Shown here one piece after another: positions 17,624 through 26,779 of a stretch of 64,000 nt of DNA. Under the pieces are notes generated by a model that saw only the letters and a list, made by a program, of their open reading frames with translations, did not search any database and was not told the origin of the DNA. The translations under genes and the position numbers were made by a program. How positions within the stretch are numbered: the first letter of the stretch is position 1; every line of letters starts with the position of its first letter. Source of the DNA: Protula sp. h YS-2021 (Eukaryota > Annelida > Polychaeta > Sabellida > Serpulidae); NCBI GenBank assembly GCA_949752745.1, contig OX457031.1, positions 310,001 through 374,000 on the forward strand, read 5' to 3'.

Positions 17624-18195
17624 AGCATGCTATGAAAATGGTTCTCATTCCTGAACAGGAATACAAACTGTTATTAGAAAAGAAGGGGGGAAAACATAGC
17701 ATCAAAAGAAAAGTCAAGACACTTTTACGTGGGAAACGAACGCGTGAAAAGGTTATGGAAATGTCTCAACTTTTTGGCCGTCATCTACGAACAAGTCAGT
17801 CCCAACAACCACCCTCACCACCACCACCACCACTAGAAAAGCGAGTGTTAAGTCATTTTCAACCTATCTATCATGGAAAAGTGATACAACTTTTAGCAGA
17901 ACTGAAGAAACATGGTACGACATGGACAGAGAAGAATGAACTTGTGTTGAAAACGGGCGAGATCATTACAAATTCTAACATGGTTGATTTGATGAAAGAA
18001 GCATTGGTGGCGACAAGAAGAAAAGACCGAACCATACTACCCCCACCCCATGGCTGGCATCCGTTTATCCAGGAAATTGTCGATGCGAATATTCCAAAAA
18101 CGACGTTTAGTAAAAAGACCACTCGTGAAGACATTGCAACAGAAATGAAACAGCGTCAGCAAAGACAGTTTCCTAAAGGATGGGAAAATTTTTAA
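17620..18195 (+). CDS. Polinton virion-block protein, 191 codons, unidentified
   Basis: MKHAMKMVLIPEQEYKLLLE leads into a basic region (KRKVKTLLRGKRTREKV), a proline run (PPSPPPPPLEKR), then a globular C-terminal part (HGKVIQLLAELKKHGTTWTE, PPPHGWHPFIQEIVDANIP) ending in PKGWENF. Genes of this size and position (between ATPase and penton) occur in Polintons and are likely minor capsid or core components. This follows from context only. Its start overlaps the preceding stop as ATGA. Confidence 0.7.
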   Translation: MKHAMKMVLIPEQEYKLLLEKKGGKHSIKRKVKTLLRGKRTREKVMEMSQLFGRHLRTSQSQQPPSPPPPPLEKRVLSHFQPIYHGKVIQLLAELKKHGTTWTEKNELVLKTGEIITNSNMVDLMKEALVATRRKDRTILPPPHGWHPFIQEIVDANIPKTTFSKKTTREDIATEMKQRQQRQFPKGWENF

Positions 18196-18404
18196 CAAAA
18201 GAGCTCTGGTGTTGTGGTGGTGGTGGCCAGGAAGAGACTATTCCGACTATTCCCGTGAAGATCCGATGCACAAGTGCGTGTTGTGAAGGAGAAATCCATC
18301 ATGATGATGATGAGACTTTGCATTCTTGGTCGAATGGCGCGCGCTGTCCTGAGGAGGTACCTGAGGTATATAGGCAACGACGACGCCGCACCTATACCAT
18401 TTGA
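18180..18404 (+). CDS. 74-codon Cys-rich ORF with myristoylation-like start
   Basis: Starts MGKFLTK, compatible with an N-myristoylation signal (Gly2, Thr6), followed by CCGGGG and CTSACCEGEIHHDDDETL and a basic end (RQRRRRTYTI). It overlaps the preceding gene by 16 bp and ends 19 bp before the penton ATG, so it fills the gap in the overlapping block. This supports it as real. Possibly a small membrane-linked virion protein. No family recognised. Confidence 0.5.
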   Translation: MGKFLTKELWCCGGGGQEETIPTIPVKIRCTSACCEGEIHHDDDETLHSWSNGARCPEEVPEVYRQRRRRTYTI

Positions 18405-18423
18405 GGGGTTCCTTCCGTCCACC

Positions 18424-19167
18424 ATGGAGTCGACAAGCTTTTACATTACTTTGCCTAGCAATGCGAGTATGAATTATTATCCCAACAACAAGGCTTCGAA
18501 TTATCAAATTCGTATGCCTCGAACCATCTATCTGAATGGACGATATGAAGTGGCTTTAGCTGAAATTCAATATCCGCATACATGGTCAACGATGAGACAG
18601 GACATGGACTATTCTATTCAGTATCGACAACAACTATTCGATAATCCTGTTCTTCATTATGGCTACTATAGAACCATACAAGAACTATGTGAGACAGTCA
18701 ATGAAGAAGCGACTAATACTCTGAATCTTACAAAAGCTATTCGGCTAAAGTATGATAGAATTAGACGACGCGTGTTTCTATTTCTCGATTATGGCTATGA
18801 AGTGTCCTTCTCCACTGGATTGGCTGAGATTTTAGGATTTATCCCAGATCACTTGTATACTGAAACATGTAGAGCTGACCATAAAGCTGATGTGAAACAG
18901 GGGTTTTATACACTGTATGTGTATTGTAGTATTTGTGAACCACAAGTGGTTGGGGATTATTATGTGCCCTTGCTACGTTCTGTTGGGATACAAGGTCATG
19001 ATGGTGAGATTGTTATGAAAACGTACAACGAACCGCACTATGTTCCTGTAAACACATCCAAATTTGACATGATAGAGATGAATATAAAGGACGACACAGG
19101 CCATACTGTTCCATTTCAAACTGCAAAGGTGATTTGTAAACTCCATTTTCGACCAAAAGCACTATGA
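18424..19167 (+). CDS. Penton (minor capsid) protein
   Basis: 247 codons from the ATG with good context (ACCATGG). It begins MESTSFYITLPSNASMNYYP and continues with the beta-rich pattern of Polinton minor capsid proteins (NNKASNYQIRMPRTIYLNGR, EVALAEIQYPHTW), a single-jelly-roll protein that forms the capsid vertices. The open frame extends upstream but without a better ATG. Overlaps the next gene as ATGA. Confidence 0.88.
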   Translation: MESTSFYITLPSNASMNYYPNNKASNYQIRMPRTIYLNGRYEVALAEIQYPHTWSTMRQDMDYSIQYRQQLFDNPVLHYGYYRTIQELCETVNEEATNTLNLTKAIRLKYDRIRRRVFLFLDYGYEVSFSTGLAEILGFIPDHLYTETCRADHKADVKQGFYTLYVYCSICEPQVVGDYYVPLLRSVGIQGHDGEIVMKTYNEPHYVPVNTSKFDMIEMNIKDDTGHTVPFQTAKVICKLHFRPKAL

Positions 19168-19523
19168 AAGCCTACACACACGATCCGTCTGCATATCGCA
19201 ACCATTTTCTTCGACAAGTGGGTGGAGAATTACCAGGATTCAAAGGAGCGCGAATTCAATATGGGGATGGTATTGGTTCAATACTGGGATCATTGGCTCG
19301 TAGAGCTATTCCACTACTTAAGGCTGGGGCTAAGATCGTTGCGCCACATCTTAAGAAGGCTGCAAAGAATGTTGCGAAAGATGTGACGGGCCGAGTAGCA
19401 CAGCGTGTGTTTGGTGGTGGTGATGTACATAAAAAGAGAGTGCAACCGATGAAACGTGCTAGAAGACGAAAAAAAACAGCTAGACGGATAACATCAAAAA
19501 AGCATAAAAGAGATATCTTTTGA
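19164..19523 (+). CDS. pVI-like basic minor virion protein
   Basis: 119 codons. VGGELPGF near residue 20 resembles an adenain-type cleavage context (GG followed by a new N-terminus). Then comes a Gly/Ala/Lys amphipathic stretch (GIGSILGSLARRAIPLLKAG, HLKKAAKNVAKDV) and a very basic end (MKRARRRKKTARRITSKKHK). This matches the style of adenovirus/Polinton pVI or core proteins: membrane-active helix after protease cleavage plus nucleic-acid-binding tail. Location between penton and major capsid genes fits. The exact homologue is inferred. Confidence 0.7.
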   Translation: MKAYTHDPSAYRNHFLRQVGGELPGFKGARIQYGDGIGSILGSLARRAIPLLKAGAKIVAPHLKKAAKNVAKDVTGRVAQRVFGGGDVHKKRVQPMKRARRRKKTARRITSKKHKRDIF

Positions 19524-19527
19524 AATC

Positions 19528-20901
19528 ATGTCTCTCATTCACAATCATTCGTGCGAATGCAGTCTTTCACCATTGGAATGGTTTCACGTACCGCCAACGC
19601 AAACGGCTGTAGAGAAAAGTTATAATGTCGACTATCAACCACTGACGACCATTAGAGAGGGTGCTCCCATAGAATTCTACATTCCTGCGAGTACAGAAGA
19701 ATATCTGGATTTAAAGAACAGCAAACTTCATATTGTATGCCGCATTGTAAAGGCTGATGGAACAGCGTGTGGCCCAGAGGATCAGGTCTCCTGCATCAAT
19801 GATGTGTTTAACGGGCTATGGTCTAATATTGAATTGTTTCTGAATGATCGGTTGGTATCTCATAGTAACAACACCCATGGGTATACCAGCATGATCTCGC
19901 ATCTCATCCATGATTCGGAAGAAAGTCTCCATTCCGAGCGCTCTCTGCGGCTCATGTACAAGGATACTGCTGGGTCGGTGAATAGTCATGAGGTGAAAAG
20001 GCCTAATCATGAACGCTATGTATCCGGGTTTCATGTCAATGCCGACGGTAGTGATCTAGCTGAGCAAGGAAACAATGGCTTACACCATCGTTATTTGCAT
20101 ACACGTCTCAGCCGTGAGTTTATGCTGTCAGGTGGCTTAAGGATAGATTTGTTTGAGCAGGATCGCTATCTTCCAAATGGCATCAGTTTGAAGTTGCGTT
20201 TCCATAGACAGAAAGATGATTATGTATTGATGGCTGCAGATAATACCTATAAGGTAGAAGTGAAAGAGGCATTTTTAACCATTCGCAAAGTGAGGGTGAG
20301 TCCAGGCATTCAGTTAGGGCATACAGACGCATTGCTGAAAAGTCCTGCTAAGATCATCATCACTAGAAAAGAATGTAAAGTCTTGGCCATTCCGGCAGAG
20401 TTTCGGTCTTTTGTGAAAGACAACATCTTTCTGGGTCAATTGCCACATCGCATTGTCATTGGTCTGGTTCATAACGAAGCCTTTGGTGGGTCAGTCGCGA
20501 GGAATCCATATGATTTCAAACATTTTGATCTGAACTATATGCAACTGTACACGGATGGTGAACCAGTCCTGTCCAAACCGCTCAAGCTTGAAATTCCACA
20601 GGACAAGTACCTAGACGCTTTTGAAACGCTTTACAAATCGTTTGACCGATTGAATGGTGAGAAAAGCTCCATTATAAAAAGGGAAGATTGGCCTAGAGGG
20701 TATTCTTTATTTTCGTTCGACTTAACAGCGGATTATGATGGAGCTGATCATTTTCCCCTGATCAAGCATGGGAATTTGCGGCTAGAAATGAACTTTGCTA
20801 GGGCTTTGCAACCTACCATCAATGTCATCGTCTATGCTGAATTTGACAACATTATTGAGATCAGTGCCAATCGTAGCATCCAATTCGACTACCAGTCATG
20901 A
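19528..20901 (+). CDS. Major capsid protein (double jelly roll)
   Basis: 457 codons. The C-terminal signature (LIKHGNLRLEMNFARALQP, then VIVYAEFDNIIEISANR) is characteristic of Polinton and adintovirus hexon-like capsid proteins. The N-terminus (YNVDYQPLTTIREGAPIEFY) also fits. Forms trimers that build the icosahedral shell. The frame is intact and length normal. Its TGA overlaps the protease ATG as ATGA. The start is 5 bases after the previous stop. Confidence 0.95.
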   Translation: MSLIHNHSCECSLSPLEWFHVPPTQTAVEKSYNVDYQPLTTIREGAPIEFYIPASTEEYLDLKNSKLHIVCRIVKADGTACGPEDQVSCINDVFNGLWSNIELFLNDRLVSHSNNTHGYTSMISHLIHDSEESLHSERSLRLMYKDTAGSVNSHEVKRPNHERYVSGFHVNADGSDLAEQGNNGLHHRYLHTRLSREFMLSGGLRIDLFEQDRYLPNGISLKLRFHRQKDDYVLMAADNTYKVEVKEAFLTIRKVRVSPGIQLGHTDALLKSPAKIIITRKECKVLAIPAEFRSFVKDNIFLGQLPHRIVIGLVHNEAFGGSVARNPYDFKHFDLNYMQLYTDGEPVLSKPLKLEIPQDKYLDAFETLYKSFDRLNGEKSSIIKREDWPRGYSLFSFDLTADYDGADHFPLIKHGNLRLEMNFARALQPTINVIVYAEFDNIIEISANRSIQFDYQS

Positions 20902-21338
20902 ACACGAAGCAGATCGAAGCTATCCTGAGCCATGATGCCGCGACCAAAGACTTGTTTCAAGGTGTGTTTGCCATGGACCAGTTACCACCGTCTTTACAAC
21001 GCGGTGCCTATGTCATCGACACCGACGATCATGATGAACCAGGAGAGCATTGGGTGGCAGTGTATTATGACAAAGACCCTGTGGAATACTTTGACTCTTA
21101 TGGACTGTTCCCTCTCGATGAGCGTTTAGAAACGTTTTTAAGAAAGGACTATATGTATAATTCCATCTCATTACAAACGCCGATATCATCGGCGTGTGGT
21201 TTTTATTGTGTCTATTATATATGGCATAGAGCTCGAGGCCAGAGTATGTTTGACATTGTGAATATATTAAAAAGAAAGGATGGGGATTTTATTGTAAAGG
21301 ATTTTGTCTATAGACATTATAAACCTTTGTTTTATTAA
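20898..21338 (+). CDS. Adenain-like maturation protease
   Basis: 146 codons. The catalytic layout of adenovirus protease and Ulp1-like enzymes is visible: His51 (GEHWVAVYYD), Asp66 (YFDSYG), Gln93 (SLQTPIS) and Cys100 (SACGFYCVYY), with the usual seven-residue Gln-to-Cys spacing. It should process minor virion proteins during maturation, the pVI-like protein being a candidate. Last gene of the + strand block, overlapping the capsid gene by 4 bp. Confidence 0.93.
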   Translation: MNTKQIEAILSHDAATKDLFQGVFAMDQLPPSLQRGAYVIDTDDHDEPGEHWVAVYYDKDPVEYFDSYGLFPLDERLETFLRKDYMYNSISLQTPISSACGFYCVYYIWHRARGQSMFDIVNILKRKDGDFIVKDFVYRHYKPLFY

Positions 21339-21508
21339 TGGGGGGTGTAGTTAAGCTGTAGTTAAGTTGTTGAATAATTGTTTTCCAAGTTTTTTTTTTT
21401 TTTTTTTTTTTAAAAAAGACTCAAGTTTCAAACTGATCTTGTTTTATTGTGGTTTTTCCAAACTCCCCCCCCCCCCCCCCACTTCTTATCTACCAACTAC
21501 TTTTTTTT
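21339..21508. other. Convergent intergenic region with homopolymer runs
   Basis: 170 bp between the + strand protease and the - strand PC4-like array. It contains a T-run (about 21391-21411), a C-run (about 21466-21480) and another T-run (21500-21510). Probably the shared terminator/polyadenylation zone. No canonical AATAAA was found on the + strand. Confidence 0.4.
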
Positions 21509-21908
21509 TTACAGTTCTCTCTCTCTCAATACATGGATCAATGCATACCATTCATTACAATTTAAATTAATATAGGTATCATAGACATCACATCCACGTT
21601 TGTAAATGCTATGAATGCTCACATAACACACATCACCAAACTTTATCACTTTAACAGTTTCATGTTCAGACAGTTTCAGTTCATATCCTTCTTCTAAGTC
21701 CATCAGCGGCATCAGCCGCATCGCGCCGCATAGGCTGTGTCACCTCAATGGATTTGGTACCCCGCTTGAGTTGTATTCCATCCTCTTTGAATTCAAGCAG
21801 AAGATTCTTCCCAATCCAATGCGTGTAACAGCGCGTTCCATTCCACGGTGCTGAGGGTGATGATGTTGCAGCCTTCTGTAAGCTCGTCATATTGGCGAAA
21901 TTGTACAA
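21509..21908 (-). pseudogene. PC4-like protein, reading frame split
   Basis: The distal frame (21509-21721, 70 codons, ATG at 21721) holds a full PC4-type pattern: GYELKLSEHETVKVIKFGDV, CYVSIHSIYKRG, YINLNCNEWYALIHVL. It is clearly related to residues 75-135 of the 13499 protein. A proximal frame (21681-21908), overlapping the previous gene, contains a coding-like IGKNLLLEFKEDGIQLKRG segment that corresponds to the N-terminal half of the paralogues. The two are offset in frame around a GCGGCATCAGC repeat (21705-21730). Either the gene is frameshifted or only the 70-codon part is used. Confidence 0.6.
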
Positions 21909-22146
21909 ACACGTCTAGACCGTTCTCAGTCACACGCACTTCTAATTCATCCGAGACTGCTAGGAGAAAGCCGGGTATTCTGAACTTGTCTAGGTGATCC
22001 TTCAACACGGATTGGTCATCAAGCGATAGGACGAGATACTGTCCAAAATGCCGTAGCACAATGTCATCACATAAGTTTCTCAGATAGGAGAACCCATATG
22101 TCATGGGTTCATAATCCATCAAATAGTCGTCTTCCATCTCGTCCAT
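21793..22146 (-). CDS. PC4-like protein, third of array
   Basis: 117 codons. An acidic N-terminus (MDEMEDDYLMDYEP) is followed by GQYLVLSLDDQS and a PC4-type second half (ELEVRVTENGLDVFVQF, IITLSTVEWNALLHAL). Begins 6 bp after the stop of the preceding array member, whose TAA sits in a TATA-like TATAAAAATA too close to the ATG to act as its promoter. Probably ssDNA-binding by family analogy, but more diverged than the 22545 protein. Confidence 0.65.
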   Translation of the reverse strand: MDEMEDDYLMDYEPMTYGFSYLRNLCDDIVLRHFGQYLVLSLDDQSVLKDHLDKFRIPGFLLAVSDELEVRVTENGLDVFVQFRQYDELTEGCNIITLSTVEWNALLHALDWEESSA

Positions 22147-22152
22147 GTATTT

Positions 22153-22527
22153 TTATACTCGGAGGATGTCGAACAGTGGATGTTGTATAGCTTCTAGGAA
22201 TCGTAAGATTGCGCGCCAGTTCTTGATATCAAAGAAGATCAACTGTGCATAGGGTGTGTCTGGCACAACTCCCTTATAATCCTTTGGATAATCCTGTAAA
22301 AGATTTCTACAGAATGTCACACGTATGTTAGAATCATATTCAGCCACCGTCACTTCCAGTTTATTTTCAAGTCTGCGTTTAAACCCAGTTTCAAGCGGTA
22401 TGTTTTTAAAGTCTTTCCACACTTCAGGTTTAAACTGATAAGCAGAACATCTCCGAGAACCCATCATCACTTCATTCCTCTCATTGACTTTAAGGTAAAC
22501 ACCATCGTTTAACATGAGTGCATTCAT
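22153..22527 (-). CDS. PC4-like protein, second of array
   Basis: 124 codons. GVYLKVNERNEVMMGSRRCS and KPEVWKDF in the N-terminal half recall the 13499 protein. The second half (RLENKLEVTVAEYDSNIRVT to FFDIKNWRAILRFLEAI) keeps the strand-strand-helix pattern with the Trp before the helix. The ATG at 22527 follows the stop of the PC4 gene by 17 bp, without its own TATA box, suggesting a shared transcript. Function inferred from the array. Confidence 0.6.
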   Translation of the reverse strand: MNALMLNDGVYLKVNERNEVMMGSRRCSAYQFKPEVWKDFKNIPLETGFKRRLENKLEVTVAEYDSNIRVTFCRNLLQDYPKDYKGVVPDTPYAQLIFFDIKNWRAILRFLEAIQHPLFDILRV

Positions 22528-22544
22528 GATGGGGGGTTACCTGG

Positions 22545-22910
22545 TTATGCGTTGTCGTCTTGTCTGCGAAGCCTTTTATCCACTTCTTTCACCTGCTTCT
22601 TCAACATTTTCCATTCAGGTATGGTCAGCAAGATACCCTTTTTCGTAGGACGGTTCCTTCCAGTCCCCTCATCTCTGAGGTACTTGCGAATGTTCACCAC
22701 ACCTTCATCGCTTTGTTTCATAATCTTGATATACTTTCCATTGCCTAGAGAAAGCATTCCATCCCACGACTGTGGTGCCGTCGCCGTCTCCACTTTTAAT
22801 TTCTTGATAGTGGTGGTGGTGGTGGTGGTGGTGGTGGGATTGTTCACGTTCAAGTCTTTCACCGTATCTGCTAGAGTATCCATATCCGTTGTTGTTGCAG
22901 ATCTCTTCAT
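22545..22910 (-). CDS. PC4/Sub1-type ssDNA-binding protein
   Basis: 121 codons from the ATG at 22910. A low-complexity Thr-rich linker precedes a textbook PC4 core: MLSLGNGKYIKIMKQSDEG, VVNIRKYL, PTKKGILLTIPEWKMLKKQV. The conserved features are IRKY, KKGI-L and W before the last helix. PC4 binds ssDNA and acts in Pol II transcription and replication. Here it lies directly behind the DNA polymerase, so help with element replication or late transcription is likely. Its TATA box (22962-22970) overlaps the polymerase stop codon. First and least diverged member of a four-gene array. Confidence 0.88.
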   Translation of the reverse strand: MKRSATTTDMDTLADTVKDLNVNNPTTTTTTTTTIKKLKVETATAPQSWDGMLSLGNGKYIKIMKQSDEGVVNIRKYLRDEGTGRNRPTKKGILLTIPEWKMLKKQVKEVDKRLRRQDDNA

Positions 22911-22961
22911 GTTCACCCTCAACTCACTCTCACTCTGAAGTTGTGGTGAGAGTCCCCCCCC

Positions 22962-22970
22962 CTTTTATAG
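22962..22970 (-). promoter_or_regulatory. TATA box overlapping the polymerase stop
   Basis: CTATAAAAGGGG on the - strand; the polymerase TAA is inside it. Lies 52 bp before the PC4 ATG. Confidence 0.7.
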
Positions 22971-25352
22971 TGTTGCTGCCGCTGCTGCCGCCGCCGCCCT
23001 GGCTGCCACCGCCCTGGCTGCCTTGTAATGCCCATGCGCCAAAGTGGAATAGCCATCATTCAACACGTATCGCTTATCATCAAAGGGGGAGAGAGCTACT
23101 TTCCTCAACTTCTCCGAGAAAATCTGGTGGTCATAGCTTCGAATGGTGTGTCCTGTCACCATCATCTGCGTTTGGTTGAACAAACTGTCTTTATACTGCT
23201 CATGTTTCATCCGTCTTTGACACGCGTAAGTGATACCTTTAGCCGTATGTTTTTCTTTCCCACCATACATCATGCTGTACATTTTCGGCCGAAGTCCAAC
23301 AAACTCTTCAATGGGAATGCCTGCCGTCTCATCTTTCATTTTCCCAAGCACTTTCTTGTTCACGTTGGAATGCAGGAAATGATTGGGGGGATAGTCACTT
23401 GTGTCGAACAAGTCGGCATCTTCCTGCATATCCTTGTAGATATCATCCGTTTCTATGTCGTAACATAGACTGTCGGTGTCGCTGAACAACAACTTGGCGT
23501 CGGGATGCTTGGTCATGATGTAGTTGTAATGAAAGTCAAACATGAGCACTTTGCTGAGGTCGAGAATGGTGAAGCCGACTTGAATGGGCTTATCCAGAAG
23601 CAAATCCACTTTGTGTAAATGTACCGCGGTCAAATCTTCGTTGAAAATTCTAAATTGGTGGAATGACGGTTTGGCTACAACTTTCTTGAACCGCTTTTCC
23701 TGGTGAACGAGTTCCACATGGATGCGTTTTCTCACATTTTCCATGGTTTTGCCAAACACAGAGTTGTTCATCAATTTGAAAAAATCTTTCTCAAACGGGT
23801 TCTTGGCCAACTTTCTCTTTTCCGTGTTCAACGAGATGTATTTCGCTAGCCATTTGCTCTGTGCAAACATGATGGCACGATGCACCTTCGTAACTTCCAA
23901 TCCCAGTGACACATATTGCTGTAAATTTCTATAATGAAGTACATATTTCTTCTTGTCACACAAGTTGGGAATAAGCTTTTCACTAAGTTTGCCTTTCATG
24001 TTGAGATCTTTCCGTAGCTTCTCACTATGTTCTGACAATTCTCCCACCTTCACACATTTCCGTTCTGGAGCCACTGGGTAGTGATTATGACGATCATGAA
24101 TGGTCTGTGGGTATTCCAAATCCACTTCTAAAATGTAGCCAATCTCGTCATCTTCATCCACTTCCATGAAGTCAATGGATTCTGGCTCGTTCACCCACAT
24201 GAATCCACTTTCCGGCATGCTTTGTGACATGGCCCAGCCGTACAGGTTGTTCGCATCCAGGTACATCAGGTAATGGGTCGGTTTCGTGGGATCATACTCT
24301 GCTACGTAGGGGTTATTTGCTTTCGCATACTTGTGTGTGATAACAGATATTCCTCCACGTAAGCCTTGTTCAACCATTTGGTACATGTCAATGTCATTGA
24401 TCAATTCCAACTTCACCTTTGTCGCTTTTAACATCGCATCCCACGACAGGCCTGGCGCTGTATAGTAGTGGGCAGGATCCAATTCATAGGTGTTGAGACA
24501 TACGTGACGAAAGTTTTCAAACACGTCAGCCAGCAGTAACACATCCGATTTCAGGTACAAGTCATGGTAGTCGCCAAATGTAGTACAGTGGAATGTCTCC
24601 CACACCTTCTGTGCATGTGCATAATCCTCATCACTAATGCCTTCTTCACTAAGCTGACTGTAAAACTTGTCCTTGGACGGCAGTTGTGTTTCAGCAAACT
24701 TGGATGGCTCATCCACGTAATCGTAGGGGTACACTCCCTTTCTCAACAGTAACTCTTGCTGGTCGCTATCGTGAATGTGAGAGGTCATGTGATAAAAGTT
24801 CTCTTTCCCTTCTGCCGCCAGGTTGGAGACCACCTTCTGTAGAGACGTACTCATGAACTGAAAGCTGTCCGTAAATTTCAGATTGCTCATGGTGAATGCA
24901 ATATATTTCTCAACGGTGTTGGGAATGACCGTAAGCGTTTCATCTTTGAACTTTCCAATTTCCTCCATGATCAAATGACTGTCATAGCCTCGCAAATTGT
25001 GGAAAAAGACAGGGATGATAAACGAATCTTTATCCCCCTGCTGATCCTTTCGAAATCGAAATTGTAAATTGCATTCACTATGTGCAGCTCCACGGTATTT
25101 GCCATTGATATGATCATGATCTCTCACACAATCTGCTCCTAGAGGCTCATGACAAATGTAGCAGTCGACCGCAGTCCTGAAATCCTCTTTGTCTGCGCGA
25201 GTCATCACCATCTCCTTTGGCTGTTGTAAACCGTGCACAATACGATCACGCTCAGTCACCATATGGTCTAAAAAGACTTTCACAGCATTGTCTCCTCGAT
25301 ACAGGACTGGGGCACGTGTCTCATACTGACTCACAACCACATAGGCAAAGCG
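22965..25352 (-). pseudogene. polB: Protein-primed DNA polymerase B, C-terminal part (frame offset)
   Basis: About 790 codons, open to its stop. In order: HNH/EndoVII-like zinc segment (CYICHEP...DHDHINGKYRGAAHSEC), Exo II (FFHNLRGYDSHLI), Exo III (HDLYLKSDVLLLADVF), GLRGGIS between exonuclease and polymerase, motif A (YLDANNLYGWAM), motif B (FKLMNNSVFGKT), motif C (LLFSDTDSL), and an Ala-rich end. This is the replicase of Polintons, using a terminal protein as primer. It lacks its own ATG: the N-terminal part lies in another frame upstream and the two overlap by 10 bp, offset by one base near the A/T run at 25347-25349. Everything else looks functional. Confidence 0.9.
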
Positions 25353-26689
25353 TTTGGACGGTGATGCTGGTACCTCACTTCTTCATGCTTTTTCGTGAAA
25401 CATTCAGAGTCGGCATAAATCACAAAAGGGACTCGCTGTTGTTTGGCTACATTCTTAAACTTGATAAAGGGTTCCTTGGGAAATGATAAACGTTGCGCTC
25501 CATGCTTGCCACACACTTCGCGATGCTTGTCTAACAGATCTTGTCGCTTAAACCCGTGAAGGCAGTTGAAACAATAAAACATTGCTCCATTATACTTGGT
25601 ACGATAAGCCATCAGTCTGCTGAAATTCTTGATGAGACAATAATGCCTTGTCTTGTCATTGCTAATCAAAAGTAAGTTGATTTCTCTCGCGCTGCTAGCG
25701 CTGCTGGTGTTTCGACTCAGTTGTATCGGAACAACGACATCCTGTTCATATCCAAACACGTTGATGGACACATCATTCTCCTTTTCAAACTTTGGAATGT
25801 CCTTAGTCGGTGTCGGAAATGTCATGCCTTCCACCTTCAATTCATTCTCAAATACCTTGTATAGATGCACACGCTGTGGGTTATTGCTTGTTGAAGGGTG
25901 AAGTTGAGCCAATACTGACCATAAGAAACACTTGTTGTCTATATTCTTAATGTTTAACACACCCTTTGTATCCTTCACTCTCTTCGGCAGTTTGATATAA
26001 CTGCTCGCTTCCAGAGGTGCTGATGTAGCTGTATGCACTTCAATATACAAGATGTTATCCAACACCCAGCCAGACCCTTGTCGCTCATGTTCATCAAACT
26101 TGGTAAACAATTCTTTATAGGCTTCTGGCAAGTCATGTTCAATATCCTCTGGGTTGTAAGCTATATAGGTTCGACTGCTGATAAAAGCATTATCCACTTG
26201 TTCTACCATCACACCTTCAGCATTCGCCGTCAGTTTCTTGAAGCGTGCATGCACGACAATGTACCATTTCATGCCATGGTTTAAGGTCTCCAACAAATGT
26301 CTCTTAATCCGATTCTCTTGTTGCCGCATTTCAAGTAATAAATCCGATCCATCTTCAGGCTCAAACCGTCTTTCCTGTGCATTTTCACCAAGACTCACTC
26401 TTCTCCCTCTCCCTACTTGTACTGTCTTTGGAAGCATCCTGCATACATGTGTGTCAAACGCTTCCATAGATGGAAATATCTTTACACATTCACCGCAGAG
26501 GAACGGATCAGGTCTGATAATGCTATCTTCCATCGTCTTTTGTCTCTTCACTTCTATCTGCTGAACAAGCTCTTCTATAGCACGTTTCAACCTTGCTGGT
26601 TTACATGTATGTGCCACATACAAGTCCAGAAATGGAAATGTCCGTTTGCACTCATGACAAAACACTGATGTGTCTGAATTCATAGTCAT
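25331..26689 (-). pseudogene. polB: Protein-primed DNA polymerase B, N-terminal part
   Basis: 452 codons from ATG 26689. Three zinc-finger-like patterns (FCHECKRTFPFLDLYVAHTC near residue 10, LCGECVKIFPSMEAFDTHVC near 65, YCFNCLHGF...HREVC near 395) and Exo I at the end (FVIYADSECF). The zinc-rich N-terminus is typical of Polinton PolB. The frame stops at 25331 just after Exo I, where the polymerase continues in the overlapping frame. A one-base indel (or sequencing error, or programmed -1 shift) would explain it. TATA at 26771-26779. Confidence 0.88.
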
Positions 26690-26770
26690 TGGTGTTGTTG
26701 CTGCCGCCGCTGCGCTGCGCTGCCGCCGTCAACTACTAAAGACTGATGTGATGTTTCCCCCCCCCTCCCC

Positions 26771-26779
26771 TTTTATATA
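26771..26779 (-). promoter_or_regulatory. TATA box of the polymerase gene
   Basis: GTATATAAAAGGGG on the - strand, about 82 bp before the polymerase ATG. Confidence 0.7.
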
